DNA of 64,000 nucleotides from positions 11,395,320 to 11,459,319 of the forward strand of contig OY811972.1 of assembly GCA_963681505.1 (NCBI GenBank), written 5' to 3'. Every line of letters starts with the position of its first letter. Position 1 is the stretch's first letter. The stretch is from Eunapius fragilis. Lineage: Eukaryota > Porifera > Demospongiae > Spongillida > Spongillidae. The translations under genes and the position numbers were made by a program. Below, piece by piece: positions 40,420 to 53,352 of the stretch. Below the pieces are notes generated by a model. That model was not told the origin of the DNA. It saw nothing but the letters and a program-made list of their open reading frames with translations, and searched no databases.

Positions 40420-40740
40420 TGCACACATCCTAAGTACATGTGAAGTGTCTTGCACACATCCTAAGTACATGTGAAGTGTCTTGCACACATCCTAAGTACA
40501 TGTCTTGCACACATCCTAAGTACATGTCTTGCACACATCCTAAGTACATGTCTTGCACACATCCTAAGTACATGTCTTGCACACATCCTAAGTACATGTC
40601 TTGCACACATCCTAAGTACATGTCTTGCACACATCCTAAGTACATGTAGAGGGTCTTGCCCACATCCTTAGTACATCATCCTAGGTACATGTATAGGGCC
40701 TTGCACACATACTAAGTACATGTGCACACATTCTAGAGGG
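40420..40740 (-). repeat. Minisatellite A in the right arm of the 4.9-kb fold-back
   Basis: About ten units with the core 'cttgcacacatcctaagtac' plus 'atgt', including a homogeneous 24-bp subarray at 40490-40640. The left arm has fewer and longer units. Confidence 0.88.
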
Positions 40741-41516
40741 TCTTGCATATAGTCCAGATAGCAATTCCTGCTCCTGCTCCTGGTTTTAGCTACACGTACC
40801 CAACAGAGTTCTCCTAGACCCCCTAGATGGTAAATTTTCACCCACCCCATCCGTACGTGTACCCCTCGGTGAAGGGTTTAATTTACCTCCAGTTGGAGTT
40901 GTTAAGAGATGCTTCGTAGGAGACTAGGAGTTGTTAAGAGGAGTTGTGGGGGCGTGTGTTTCATGTAACAGAAGATAGGGGCAGCGTTAATTGTGTCGCG
41001 ACGTGATGTTCCCCCGAATTAGCCGCTTCGCGCCTAACGGTTGTTGTTGACCTGGCAGGCTGACAATATAGAATGATTATACCGTATTCCTTCGTATTCT
41101 CTCCGTAAAGTGGATATTATATATATATTATAATATTATTTTATTTAATAGAAAAAAAAATATTAAAAAAAATCAAATGATAAAATTTTATTTATTATAT
41201 ATATTTTTTCACGAAATTTTTATTTAACCGAATTAAATTTTCCTCGATTATTGGCAGCGTCCGCGTTCCATAACCAAAGCATAATATTTTGGTTCATATA
41301 CACACTTACTATTATATTTTTATACTTCCTCCAGCCTTAATTATTATACACATCTTTTGTGGTTATTGATCATTATAATCGCAAAAGGCACTGATTACAC
41401 CTTATAATTATGCATGTATGCCCTTCAGAAGTGTGTGCATATATAATCATAAATACTTATTTTAGAATTTGCTGTCAAATAATATCTCAGTCAATAATGG
41501 ACCTACATGTGATACA

Positions 41517-41522
41517 TTTATT
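41517..41522 (-). terminator. Polyadenylation signal AATAAA for the transposase gene
   Basis: AATAAA on the minus strand about 27 nt beyond the TGA stop (41549-41551) of the OTU exon. Confidence 0.5.
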
Positions 41523-41548
41523 GAAACCGCAACAATTATGCATGAAAA

Positions 41549-44516
41549 TCATAGCTTCTTAACAGTTTCAAAGTGGTTGCTGATATTGGTAATAAAAATG
41601 GACTCGTTCTGATGTCTGTCATTAGTAGTAACCTCTATAGGTGAATGCTTTAGCCATTTGTAGGTTGCTCCTGATAGGGCAAAAACATATATTGCTGTTC
41701 TGAGCAAAGATGCTGCTGCAATTATTTCAAATTCTGTGGCCCATGTGCCGAGTGATTGCATATTTGTACGTTTCATGTATTGCTCTACTGACTCGTTTCG
41801 AGCCAAAAAGCAGGCCAGCTTGGGAGAAGATGCATTATGTATCATGTAGGATGTAATAAGGAGGCGGAATTCTTGGTGGTCCTGTTGGGATCCTGTTAGG
41901 CTGTTACAGCCAGGGCAATTGACCGAAAAAAACAATTTCCATCACCCTTGACCCTTTCAGTTACTGCTGGAGCTTGAGAGACCTTCATAGACGATGGATC
42001 ACTATGATGAGAATGTTTGCCAACAACTAATTTGATACCTAACGTATGACATCTCTCCTCTTGCCAATCACTACATACCGGTAAGTAGCTTATATTCTCC
42101 ATTTCTTCCCCTTTCAAAATTTCCAAACATGAAGCAGTGGAGGTTTGATCTAAAAGCTGTTCTCTAAAACATTGTAGAGTGTTCTTATTGACAGACTTAT
42201 CAGTAAAGAATTTTCTTGCATCTAGGACCCACTGGCAATAGTCATCCAGATTTAATGGTGACATAAGGTAGTAAGTGTTCTCAAGTACCTGAAGTGACTT
42301 CACTGAGACATTGCTTTCCCTGATCCAAATGTTGAGTAGATCAATTGATCTCACCATTCTCAATGCATCATCCAGGTAAGAGAAGACTTTTCTATTGAAA
42401 ACGTCAAACTCATCATTTAGGTCTTCAGTTACTATAACAAAATCTCCTCCATACACCTCTCTTAGTGGTGCTTCTCCATAGTACAAACGGTAGTCTATCC
42501 ACAGAGCAACATCAATATCTTTGCTTAGAGCATATTCTCTTTGCTCTAAATGTAAGGATATGTCCTGCAGAATGGAAAAATAAAATCTTAACATATGCAT
42601 TGATTTATAAGTAAAATAGTCACTTACATCAAATTCGTCACCATCTTCATCTCCCTTGTAGTGCAATGCACGGGCTCCTGAGCGCCACAAACGAAGCAAG
42701 TGTGAGCAGTTGATTTGTTTGCTAAGCACTTCAAAATCTACATTTTCATAATCATCATTTAATGGTTGCTCATTATGTTCATCTGCTTTTTCTTCTTCTT
42801 CCATATTTTTCTCCATACCGTCTTCTTTTGGTTTCTGGTATGGTTTCAAATATGCTCCACTAACCCTTTCAACAATTTCAGCAGCATTGCTGGCTAATTG
42901 AAGACAATACATCCCCTTGCCATGACACTTGATAATAATGTATGGGCCTACAAAAGGTGTGTCAAGCTTGCCTCCAGCTCGCTTTCCTCTTCTGAAGTCT
43001 TTCTTTATCACCATTTCTCCAACTTCAAATGAATGCTTACTTGCATGCTTCTTATCATATGCGTGCTTCTGCTTTATCTGTGCTTGCTGTATACTTTGCT
43101 TCACAGACTCAAGTACTTTTAGACGCTGCTCACTCATAACATCAACAACTTCAGCAATTGCTGGCTCTTCTTGGTTCATTAACATCATATCTGGTTCCTT
43201 TTCATCAATGTTGATATCAATAGGAAGAATTGCTTTTCGACCAAACATCACTTCAAATGGAGAAAAGTTTGTCGACTCATGAACAGAAGTATTGTATGCG
43301 TATACACAAGTGTCTAAGTACTCATCCCATATTTCCTTTTTGTCTTGTACAAACTTCACTATCATGTTCTGTAGGGTTTGGTTAAATCGTTCGTCAAGAC
43401 CATTTGCCTGTAAAATCATAAGACACAATCAATACATTAATAAATTACTGAGGGGAAAAAAACATGATATTCCTTATGCTTGTTGTGCAATTAAAGCTTA
43501 GCTAGAGGATAAAAAGTTATTATACTTGATTTCAATATGGGGTATACATGAATTTATCATATTGTAACAAACCTGAGGATGATATGGTGTAGTATATATC
43601 CGTTTAATTCCCAGTGCTTCTGCCAAGTGAGTGTCAAGCTGATTTTTGAACTCTGTCCCATTGTCAGTTGTTAGCACTCTTGGAATTCCCATTCTCATAA
43701 ATATCTGTATACATTTGAGTAAAAAACGGTCAAGCATTACCTATAAACTTGGATAACTATATGACCTTGAATAGAATCCTTGATACACTTTTGGCACACT
43801 TATCCGGAAGTGGTACAGCTTCAACAAACTTTGAAAAATAGTCACTAAGTGTTAAAATGTACCGATTACCCTCTTTAGAAATAGGGCATAATGGTCCTAT
43901 AAAATCAACACCAACATGAAACCAAGGAGCCTTCACTGGTATAGGATTAAGCTGTGGTGTTTCCTTTATTAATGTTCGGTTGACCCGTTGACAAGAATCA
44001 CATGAATGTATCTAAAAGTATAAAAATGAATTATAGCAATTGGATATGAGTTACCATGCATGTACGTGTAATTACCATTTCCTGGACGTCTTTAACAATC
44101 CCACGCCACATGTAACGTTCACTGATTCGTTTAATCGTTCTCCTTTCCCCCATGTGTCCCGCAGTAGGGTCAAGATGGCACGCTGCAAGAATTTGTAGTT
44201 GTTCTGCGCGAGTCCTGACACATCGCACCTCAGTAATCTATGCAATATGTTAACGCACAAGCAATGTGATTGCTAGTATGTATTGGATACGCATGCAGGC
44301 ACATGTACAGACCTTTCCTTTCACGATCTTCTTGAAATACATCACTCCATCACGGACAAAAAACTTCCTAGCTTTATTTCTGATCACTCGCTTTTGAACT
44401 TCACTACACTGACTAGGATACTTATGCTTAGTTAGATACAGAAAGGTATCGTCGATCAAACTTGATTCATTCACACTTGCCGAGCTGTTCAGTTCATCCA
44501 TTCTCACGTCAAACAA
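41549..44516 (-). CDS. Ginger-type transposase: Gypsy-like integrase fused to an OTU protease domain, six exons
   Basis: Minus-strand exons: 44311-44516 (ATG), 44076-44230, 43766-44011, 43573-43704, 42628-43407, 41549-42564. The introns are about 60-165 nt with GT..AG borders. Order: an N-terminal part 'YLTKHKYP...RKFFVRDGVMYF'; an HHCC zinc site ('CHLDPTAGHMG' then 'CDSCQR'); the DDE core ('GVDFIGP', 'TTDNGTEF', 'PHQANGLDERFN' region after splicing); a C-terminal 'VGPYIIIKCHGKGMYCLQL' as in Gypsy integrases; an acidic linker; a middle region of unknown type; then OTU text 'GDGNCFFRSIALAV', 'DHQEFR', 'EIIAAASLL' and 'HFETV'. The OTU part changes frame near 41900, next to a small TAACAG-type duplication, so this copy may be inactive. 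A polyadenylation signal AATAAA lies at 41517-41522. A role in cutting and joining the TGTTA ends is inferred. OTU domains are reported in some Ginger elements. A domesticated host gene is the alternative. Confidence 0.82.
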
Positions 44517-44668
44517 CCACGTGGTTGCGATAACTAACCTAATTAAGCAAAATTCTGTATAATTTGCGAGTCAGATTAAAAAGTATGTTTTTGCTGAAGT
44601 TGTCCTGAATATGTTGTTGATCCAGGCATACTTTATGCGTAGCTTTTGCATATGCATGCATTTTACCC

Positions 44669-45525
44669 GCGGATCCGCTTTGGCTGCAAAAAGTGATCCG
44701 GGCGTACCTTATATGTTCATACGTAAATTACCAGGTCTGGATCAGTTTTGGCAGTAGCGGGCCACGCATGCACTAAATGTACAGGGCCCTAGCTGTCTTG
44801 TGTTCATGTATTGGCAGAAAAGGGATGTTTTTTCATGCATGCATGCATGCGTGCCGTTATCCGTCAGGATCGATATACGCAATGGATTTGTCCCTATACA
44901 GAAGTGAACAACAACTGGTGAAATGGAGCCCGGTCGATCAGCATATTGCTAAGATTTGTATATATATAATTATCAAAACAAACTTGAATCGACGAGAATT
45001 TGTACCCGGATCACTTTTTGCAGAGGCGGATCACTTTTTGCAGCCAAAAGTGATCCGGCCGGATCAATTATTGCAACTAAAAGTGATCGGGCCGGATCAA
45101 TTTTTACCCGGATCAATTTTTGCGTGACATACCCTACTGTATAAAGCCGATCGACAAGGCCGGACGTTGTGAATGCATGTCAGCTACTTTCTAAAGCTAC
45201 GTTTGGCTGAAGAACTCTATACAAGTGTGAGATCGAAAGATAAATAGATGCAAGAGACAGAGATCATATATATGTATCTGCAAGAGGCAAACTTTACTGC
45301 GGGGGGTGAGCGTTACTGTTAAGCCGACCTCGGTTGGCTGGGCCCTGCAGGCCCTTAAGGTACCGTAACAGAGACAGTGGCAGGTGCGGATACAGGGGGT
45401 GGGCAACTGAGTTTCGTCCCCGGTAACTGTAAGTCACGATCGATGATGTTATGAACAATAAGCGATCACGAACGCAACGAACACGTGAATTGATAACTGT
45501 AATGAGCGGCTGCTTGGGGCAGTGG
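44669..45525 (-). repeat. Right TIR of the Ginger-type element, inner segment
   Basis: Reverse complement of 24737-25205 joined directly to that of about 5090-5465. The junction near 45129 is uninterrupted here and is the empty site for the 19.3-kb unit. It starts 150 bp from the start codon of the transposase gene, so the TGATCCGG cluster lies just upstream of that gene. Confidence 0.88.
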
Positions 45526-46055
45526 TATGGAACGCCGTTTGGGTCAAAATTGATCACATCTGTAATTCGATCAAGTTTTTTAGATCGATGTAATTTTCTA
45601 ACCGATCATTTGCATTCGATGCTTTATCCCATTCGATCATGCGGATTCGACACAAAATTCTTTTTGATGGGATTAAATCGATGGACATCGATTGATGATC
45701 GATCGATCGACCATCGTCGATCGATCACCGATCTGGATCATTCGATGGGAACGAGGTGGTACGAGGTTAGGCTGTTACCAGAATAGGTATACCGAGACTT
45801 GGACTGGAGTAATTACAGTCTTCTTCGTTGCACAGGAATGGGATTTTGCATCTATGAAACCAGTGGGGCGGCAGAGAAGCTTTCTTAAGCGGAACACCCT
45901 AAACTTATATAAGCGCCTCGTTTCGATGAAGAATGGTATGGAGGAGGTGTGAGCATATAGTTTAGCGTAGCTGTAGAGCTCTACGTGTTTTTGTGTGTGC
46001 ACATTCAAGTGGTGTAGGCCAATGTGTGTAAAGATTAAAGGTCTTTTATTTAGGG

Positions 46056-46098
<43 letters not shown>

Positions 46099-46190
46099 TG
46101 TGCATGCATGTGTGTGTGTGTGCATGTGTGTTAGTACCTCTAGGCATGTGTATATTAGTATATAAAGCTCTGTATGCATTTTAATGGGAG
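45526..46190 (+). repeat. Left TIR of the 8.35-kb element
   Basis: 665 bp, containing a GATCGATCGATC-rich block near 45695-45735 and a GT/TGCATG microsatellite at 46056-46130. Inverted match to 53206-53872. Confidence 0.88.
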
Positions 46191-49011
46191 CCATAACATG
46201 TAGAGCCTATTGGAGCATGTGTTCAAAATGTCCTATGGGAAGTGTTGTTCATTTGATTGCCAAAGCGGAAAGCATAACAATTTGTGTGAGTTGTCTCTGC
46301 TTTGTAATTTCGGAGAGGTGTTATGCCCAGCTAGGAATATACATGTTTATGTGGTTCAGGTGTCCACTACTGGGTGGAGGGCAAGAATAGACAGTCCATG
46401 ATTTGAGTAGCAAGGTTATTGCTTTTAGAACGCCTATCGAGCTGCTGTAAAACCAGGCATACCCTGATTTGCATGCTCCTAGGGCATGTGGCTGTAATAG
46501 AGGGCGACTCATACAACAGGTCATGGATTAGAAACCTAAATATGGAATGTTCCCACCTTCTTTGGTGTGTTATTGTGCAATGCATGAAAGCATCCATGGA
46601 AGTCAGTTTGAGCCTATAATTTTAATATTGATCTCCACCCAGTTCAGGGCTCTCCTTCCCTCAACGTTTGGGCAGAGAATCCATCATATATGAAAGTATC
46701 TAACTAGCAGACTGTACCCCATACAGACAATGGGTATAATCAGAGGTTACACGCGCCATGCTTCATGTGTCACTGAATCAGATGACAAAACGCAAAAACA
46801 ACGTTGTCAAGAGGCAACGAATTGCACCGAGCAGTGTGTATGGGTTAATTATTATTTATCTTTCTACCTATATACTGACTGAATTTTATTATACGTTTGC
46901 CTGAGAAACAACTAATCAAGTTTGAATGACCTAAAGAGCAAAGTAAATGGAAGTTAAGGTTAAGTATACATTTAAAAAAATGTAATTGTAGTTGCATAGT
47001 TGTACTTTTAAACACCCAAGTAGAAATTATATTAGCTCAAACCATAAAACACAATTTCACTATTTGGTCATCAATTTACAATGTAATGAATGCTAGTACA
47101 AAAATGTATATATATGTATAACAAAAAGTTAATGTCAATATATGTTAGCTTAACTGTGTTTCTTTGTAAGGTGTTTCTAGATTTTTCATTATACCATGCA
47201 TTATTCCTACTTTTGAGATTAGTGGCATGAGTGGCTTTGTGTTGGTATGTGCATGACAGTTTGATACACTTATAATAACATTGGAATGCATGCATTTGAG
47301 CTGGGTGGTGGGATTGATTTGTTTTGCATGCAGGTTTCTTATTAGTACGGGCTAAGATCAATTATTATAATCTTCATTTCTTTGTATTCTTGCAATGAGC
47401 TTAGATAATCAATTAATTGCAACAGTTTGTCTTTTCTTTTCAATGTGTACAAGATTACTACATAATTGTCAAGGTGGGCTATTTTATGGGAAGGGGTGGG
47501 GGCAAATTTAAGCGTCTAGCACAAGCTGCCCCCCCCTCCCCCCCTTCCCAGCCACCCTCTATGCCACAAAGATAGTTGATCTGCCAATAAGTATATCAAT
47601 ACACCGCTTTGGATTACACATATAACTTAAGAGTGATAATTTCGCCTCCAGCCCTGCAACTTCAGCACTTTTGAAGTCACAAAACCTAGCATTATTTGCG
47701 TATATTACTCGCTTCAGTCTCGCTTGCCAGACCATAGATATTAGAGTTAATATCTATGGTCAGGCTACTATATACTGCTCCATGTTTTGTCGACCGTTCA
47801 ATAACGATTATTAATAAGTAGGTTCATGTAGATCTAGATTAGATAGCCATAGACTATAATCTATTATGTAACTATAAATATGCGCCACTGCAGATCAACC
47901 CGTGGGCGTTAATCAAATACCACCCGTGGGCGTTATTCAAGGAAACAAATAAACGCCCACGTGTGCGTGGTCTCTTAGAAGGGCAAACACCCAGCTCATC
48001 TTGACAAAACTAAGCAACTTTTGAATGGCAAGTTAAATTACGATCGGTTTTATACGTTTTCCCTCTTGAGTATATAAGTTGTCACGAATATATTGTTCGG
48101 CGCGGATCGCTTATGTCAGAGATAGTATATAGATCTTACTGCCTCATTAAATTCACACATTATCAGTTTGTATGTGTAAGTAGGCCTAACATACTTACCT
48201 GATCAGACAAACTATTTTACATTTACGTGTTGTCTCAGTATTGTGGTGTGGTATTCTATTTAGTGCACAACAACCGGAAAGCTATTACCCTGTCGCTTAC
48301 TTATACATTTGAAAGCATTGAATTAGACGGGAAATAAGCTCCCGCCATAATATGGCCGGTATGCATGGTTACAAGCGGGATGGTACATTGGCGGGGTTGT
48401 GCTTCGTAACTTACATAGGTATCGAGCGGTCAAAGGATTACGCAGTACTCGGTCATTGCGTATTTCGATGTCCATAGAAAATGTATTGACGCATTACTGC
48501 AACTTACTGCAGAACAAAACCAAATATTGACTAGGTGCTCTCGGATTTGCAATGTGGGACTATTTGGCATTTTATGAGTAGTTTTTTAGCATCTTAGGTA
48601 CTTATATCCGCACTTCCACATTAATTATGCAAGGTTTCCAATGTCCATTCATTTTATCTCATTTCGTTATTCAGTCATCAATAGTTTCCCAACCAAATGA
48701 TATTTTCCTTAGGTGCTAACGGATTATAAGAGAGCAGTCAGTGTACTTATTTATCATCAGAGCTGAAGGGTCTTCAAATTGTACTTCCGTTGAATGGTTA
48801 GTGAGATACACCCCACATACAAGATGCGTAACACAATCATCACATGCCACTTATCGTCAGTCAGCCATGCCCAGACCTAGCTGTTTTTTGATGTTGTAGT
48901 TAAATGACCAAAGTAATATACTGACTTAGCATGCATGACCACATGTAGGAGTGGCTAGGTTGCACTAATTGGAATTATTAACATGTTATTGCAAAGACAG
49001 AGGTGAGGTGG
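46191..49011. other. Unassigned interior of the 8.35-kb element
   Basis: No gene recognised. 47730-47761 is a hairpin with 14-bp arms (gaccatagatatta) and a 4-nt loop. 47895-47960 repeats 'cccgtgggcgtta' in direct and inverted form. 47528-47548 is a C-rich tract. Confidence 0.5.
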
Positions 49012-49885
49012 CAGGGCCCGCGGAGCCGGGGGGGGGGGGTGCAAGGGGGGCAGCTGCTCTCCCCCTCCACTTTTTTGGCCGATTATTTTTATTTTTTAAA
49101 ATGTATAAATTATCGATGCAGTATAATTATGCACATACAAGCATGCAGGCAACCAGCCTTTTGTTTTTATTGTGCAGTGTATCCACCTCAAGTTATAGTG
49201 ATTGATTGTTTGCTTGACGAAGGGCTAGGAAACTCCGAAATATATTTGCTTGTGTACGATAGCCTGCCAACCGATTGGATTCGAGCTCTAATTGCCAGGT
49301 CGGTCCGCTACATACGCAATGGGCGAATCTCCTTAAAAAGCAGTGTATATGGCATAGCTATGTTCCTAGTAATCCAAGCATGCTTAAAGATATCGGCAGT
49401 ATCTTTTAATTCGAGTAATGAAGCACGTGGTACTGCAGATGTGCCAAACGAAGATGATGACCGTGTATTGGATGGCAATACTTTACCAGACGACATACCT
49501 GCACCCGAGGATAGCCATACTTGCAATGTGAAAAAGTGCCATCTTACGGAGATTGTTACAGACTTTACTATACTTAAACTGATCTTGGTCAATCCAGCTA
49601 CTAAGGCAGTTAGTGAAAGATCTTTTCCAACCGCTCGTAGCTTAATTGAAAACTTGGCTTTGTTCAAGCATGAATCAAATTAAAAAGTTACTGCTCAGTT
49701 TATTTAAATGTTCAATTCTGGAGTTATACCATTTTGCGCGACTTTCCAATCACCCTGAATAGATCGATATGAGGTATTATTGTGCATTTTACTGTGTATT
49801 TATATGCACGTTATAACTATGAATAACTGCGAAGGAAAACCATCTGTGTTACAACTTAATTGCTAACATGGAGGAGTACTGAAAT

Positions 49886-49919
<34 letters not shown>

Positions 49920-49944
49920 TTTTTAATACTCTCCACGGGCCCTG
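49012..49944 (+). mobile_element. 933-bp hAT remnant with C-terminal dimerisation fragment
   Basis: The ends CAGGGCCCGCGGAG and CTCCACGGGCCCTG are inverted and start with CAGGG, as in hAT elements. The flanks (tgaggtgg and ggtggcga) are similar but not a clean 8-bp duplication. An open frame ending at 49683 closes with 'LKLILVNPATKAVSERSFPTARSL', the conserved core of the hAT C-terminal dimerisation domain (hATC). Upstream text lacks the catalytic core and zinc finger, so only the last part of a transposase survives. A C tract of about 30 nt and a G tract lie near its ends. Confidence 0.7.
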
Positions 49945-50107
49945 GGTGGCGATTACACAAAGGAGTTTGCCATGAACACTTCTTAATATTTGTTTCATGG
50001 ACGAATGGCTATTTCTAACAAAGCTTCAATGGGGTACATGGCCTTCAGGAAGAGGGGGGTTCGAATTTGGTTAATAGATGACCTTATAATAACATAATGC
50101 ATCATAC

Positions 50108-50211
50108 GGCAGGGGATTTTCAAAAAGGGGGGTTTACAGGTCAGACCCGCAATACGCAAAAGGGGGGGGGGGGGGGAACTGTACACTTCAGGCCCTGTAT
50201 CCGCCCCTGTA
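50108..50211. mobile_element. Short hAT-type element, second copy
   Basis: The left end is CAGGGGATTTTC and the right end TATCCGCCCCTG, flanked by TACGG on both sides. The surroundings ('ggccttcaggaagaggg', 'ttcgaatttggtt') match 16438-16483, so a larger repeat carrying this element is present in both places. Confidence 0.6.
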
Positions 50212-53205
50212 CGGCTGGATGTTATATTATTACATGCACAGGCATCTGTATTGTTATATACTCAACAGGTAAAGTTTTTATAAAGTGGGAAGGAAAAGTT
50301 TACATAATCACCCATAACTACCTATATACATAGTTCTTATCTAAAAGACCAAGCCTCCTATCTGCTTTAAGCAAGTCCATCATTGTCCACAGTTCCATAC
50401 CAGCACCTTCTGCAACTATCCACATTCACACATACAGATCTTACATCACCAAATACAAATGCCAAGCACACCACAAATCTACATGCATGCATCACATGAA
50501 GTCCGCAGAGCCTTGCAGCTACTTGATGACCACACAAAGCCTGCAATGTCCCTTCTATTTGAGTTGTTGCTGAAGCTTTTTGTCATGCTGGCTGTATCAC
50601 ACTGATCATCTAGGGAGCAGGGTAGGAAAAATAAATAAAAAGAAACTGTTAGTGTTCTTAGCCTATCCTGTTGATCACTACCCCTTTATGTGGGGCAGAT
50701 GACCTCTGATAGGGGAACACACCACATGTAGAATTATGGGTACATGTATGAAGGGAACTGCATATGTTATCTTGTTGTTACATGTAGTGCATGCCTTTGG
50801 TGTACATATGAGTTGGTGTATGGGGTGCATGTGGGGCATTTGCTGTATTGTTGCCCCTTGGCAATAAGTGATACAACCTGAGAGTTGCCTTAGCAGCAAA
50901 TTTTTAAAATTCCCCCTCTAAGGTTTTTATCCAAAGAAACCCAGTGTGTGGGACTGACTGTGCTGTTCACTGTTATGCTCACTGTTCTGGTGTGTGATGT
51001 GTAGAGCTATTGGTGTGTGAGTGTGTGTGTGAATTAAACTCATGTTGGTCTAACAATGTGTAGGTTAGGTGGTTGGCCGGCTATACGTTGTGCTGGTGTG
51101 CCTGTGGTGTAACCTGGTGTGTACATGTTGTTATTAAGGGATAACAAGTGACACGATCCATCATCGAGAAAAAACATCAGAGGGGGGGGGGAATGAGATA
51201 AATGTTAAGTTGAAACTTTTAGGAGCAATTTATACCAAGCGAGCCAATTCTGTGCATGGGTTGTGTAACTTGTTATACCTTCATTGCCAAGAGGAGCAAA
51301 AATAAGGTAGGTGTAGGGCACTCCCGCCCCATCTATACTGGTGTGTAGGGTCATTGGGAATGTATACACTGTTGCTAGTGTATACTGGTTTGTGGTTAGT
51401 GGAGAATATGAGTTGGGTGTGTATGCTGATGGGGGTCATATAGTTGTGTATGCTGGGAGTGTACGCTCATGTTGGGGGTGAAAATGTTATTTGGTGTGTT
51501 GGGTGAGCAATATAGAATTCTGAGTGTGACTGTGTGTTTTGTGAACTTGGAGTCATGGGCACCCACGGGCCGTGCCCCCCCCCCCCCCCCTTCCCCTTTG
51601 AGACTCAATGGTGCCCCACCCCCAACCCCTTCTAATAAATGCCTGTTAGAGTTCAACCCCTGTCCCAGTAACAAATTTATGCACCCCAAGAAGCCACAAG
51701 ACACATAACAGGTTGATCAAAGGATGAGGTCATGATTGCGGGGTATACTGCGGTTCCTGAATTATGGGGGGGGGGGGGGGGGGTGGCAAATTGATTGGCT
51801 GGAAGGAGTACAATATGCGATCACAGTCCCCGGCCCCCATCGGTGTCAGTGCGTTAAGTTTAAACAATCAGTATTATGGTGAACGTGACGTGTACTATAT
51901 GTAAGCATAGTACCGATGCATATCCGCCACTTCTGTAAGAGTAACAATATGCCATTCTGCACTTAGTAACAATCCGCAATTGTACATAACCCACCTTTAC
52001 AAAAATGTGGTTGGTCGTCTATGTTGTGCTAATTGATGCACATCCACCCCTCGTCAGATGAGGTGGGGCTGGCCTGGGGTGCATGTGGATATGAGTTTAT
52101 TAACGAAATGCTGCTTATTGTAGTTATTGAAGCTAACGGCAGTGTTGAATATTATAATTACCTGCGATAGTAATTAAATTTTTGTCTTGATTTTTGTATA
52201 ACGTTGCATACTTACAACGCACTGAAAAACAAAATTCAAATTCAGACCAATTTTTAATTTATTTATTTTTTAGTTTAGAAGTCAATTTGAAATAAAATGC
52301 AAGATGACCGCCGATGTATGGGCCATTTCTCCATATGATTGGCGGAGGCAGCTTTAAGTGGCAGCTGACAGCACTGGTAAAAGCAGTTGCTGGAGACTGT
52401 TGTTCAGTCTAAGCGTTCGTGCACGGCATGCACCAGAAATTTTTACTTTTATTTGTTTATTCTCTGTTTGTTGCCAAAGGGTAGCATTGTGTGTGTCTTC
52501 TTACAAGAGCAGAGACCGATGACAGATGACCCCTGGGCACAGAGAAGGCTGCAGCTGTTGGACTGTTTGTAGACTGAATGTGTTTGATGTTGTATGTGGC
52601 TGGGCAGTGCTAGTTAGAGGTTTTTCCCCAATGTATGGTGGATTTTTTCCTATTAGAGGTTTTTCCACTGGGGCTTTTTCCTTAAGGAGATGTGGGCACA
52701 TCTCCTTTAAAATATAGGTGTATGTGAGCCCCTGCCCAGCCCTGTGTGTTGTGTGATTGTGTATTGTTTTGTTGTAAGTGATGTTGGGATGTTGTGGAGG
52801 TGTATATGTGGATTTTAGTGGTGGATGTGTTCGTTGTGCTGGATTGTGGTTGTTGTGGTCAATATTGGTCCATGTACATGTATCTATCAGGTGCTATTAT
52901 TAAGTTGGCGTGCACAGGCAACGCTGCACCAATTGTCATGTGATCTGGGAAGGGGATACGTACCATGGAAGGCATGTGGCGGGAGTGCTCATGCGTATGT
53001 AGGCCTTTTCATATGTCTGCATGGCATATGTATACCATATGTACATGTATCATGGGCGTGGGTCCAGATACCACATCCACACAACAGTTTTTGTTCCTCT
53101 ATTGATAAGAGGTCCTTTTGGATGCTTTCATGTATTGCCACCAACCCCCCACACCCCTCACAAGGAAGGTAGCACCAATCCATATGTAGGCCCATACACG
53201 CCTAC
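50212..53205. other. Unassigned interior of the 8.35-kb element
   Basis: No gene recognised. C/G tracts occur at 51576-51590 and about 51766-51783. A short inverted repeat (agatgtgggcacatct) lies at about 52688-52703. Open frames here lack recognisable domains. Confidence 0.45.
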
Positions 53206-53296
53206 GTCTCCCATTAAAATGCACACAGAGCTTTAAATATATCTAGAGGTACCAACCCACTCGCGCACGCACACGCACACACACGCACACACACAC

Positions 53297-53352
<56 letters not shown>

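Larger units (their letters stand above)
36363..41272. mobile_element. 4.9-kb fold-back element with TATGGAACGC ends
   Basis: The ends are TATGGAACGCGGACGCTGCC and its complement, flanked by ACCAAA on both sides (36357-36362 and 41273-41278), a 6-bp target duplication. The arms pair over their whole length (36363-38115 with 38653-41272) around a loop at 38116-38652. Each arm carries the same unique blocks and two minisatellites of different copy number. No transposase recognised. The terminus is shared with the 8.35-kb element at 45526-53872. Confidence 0.8.
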
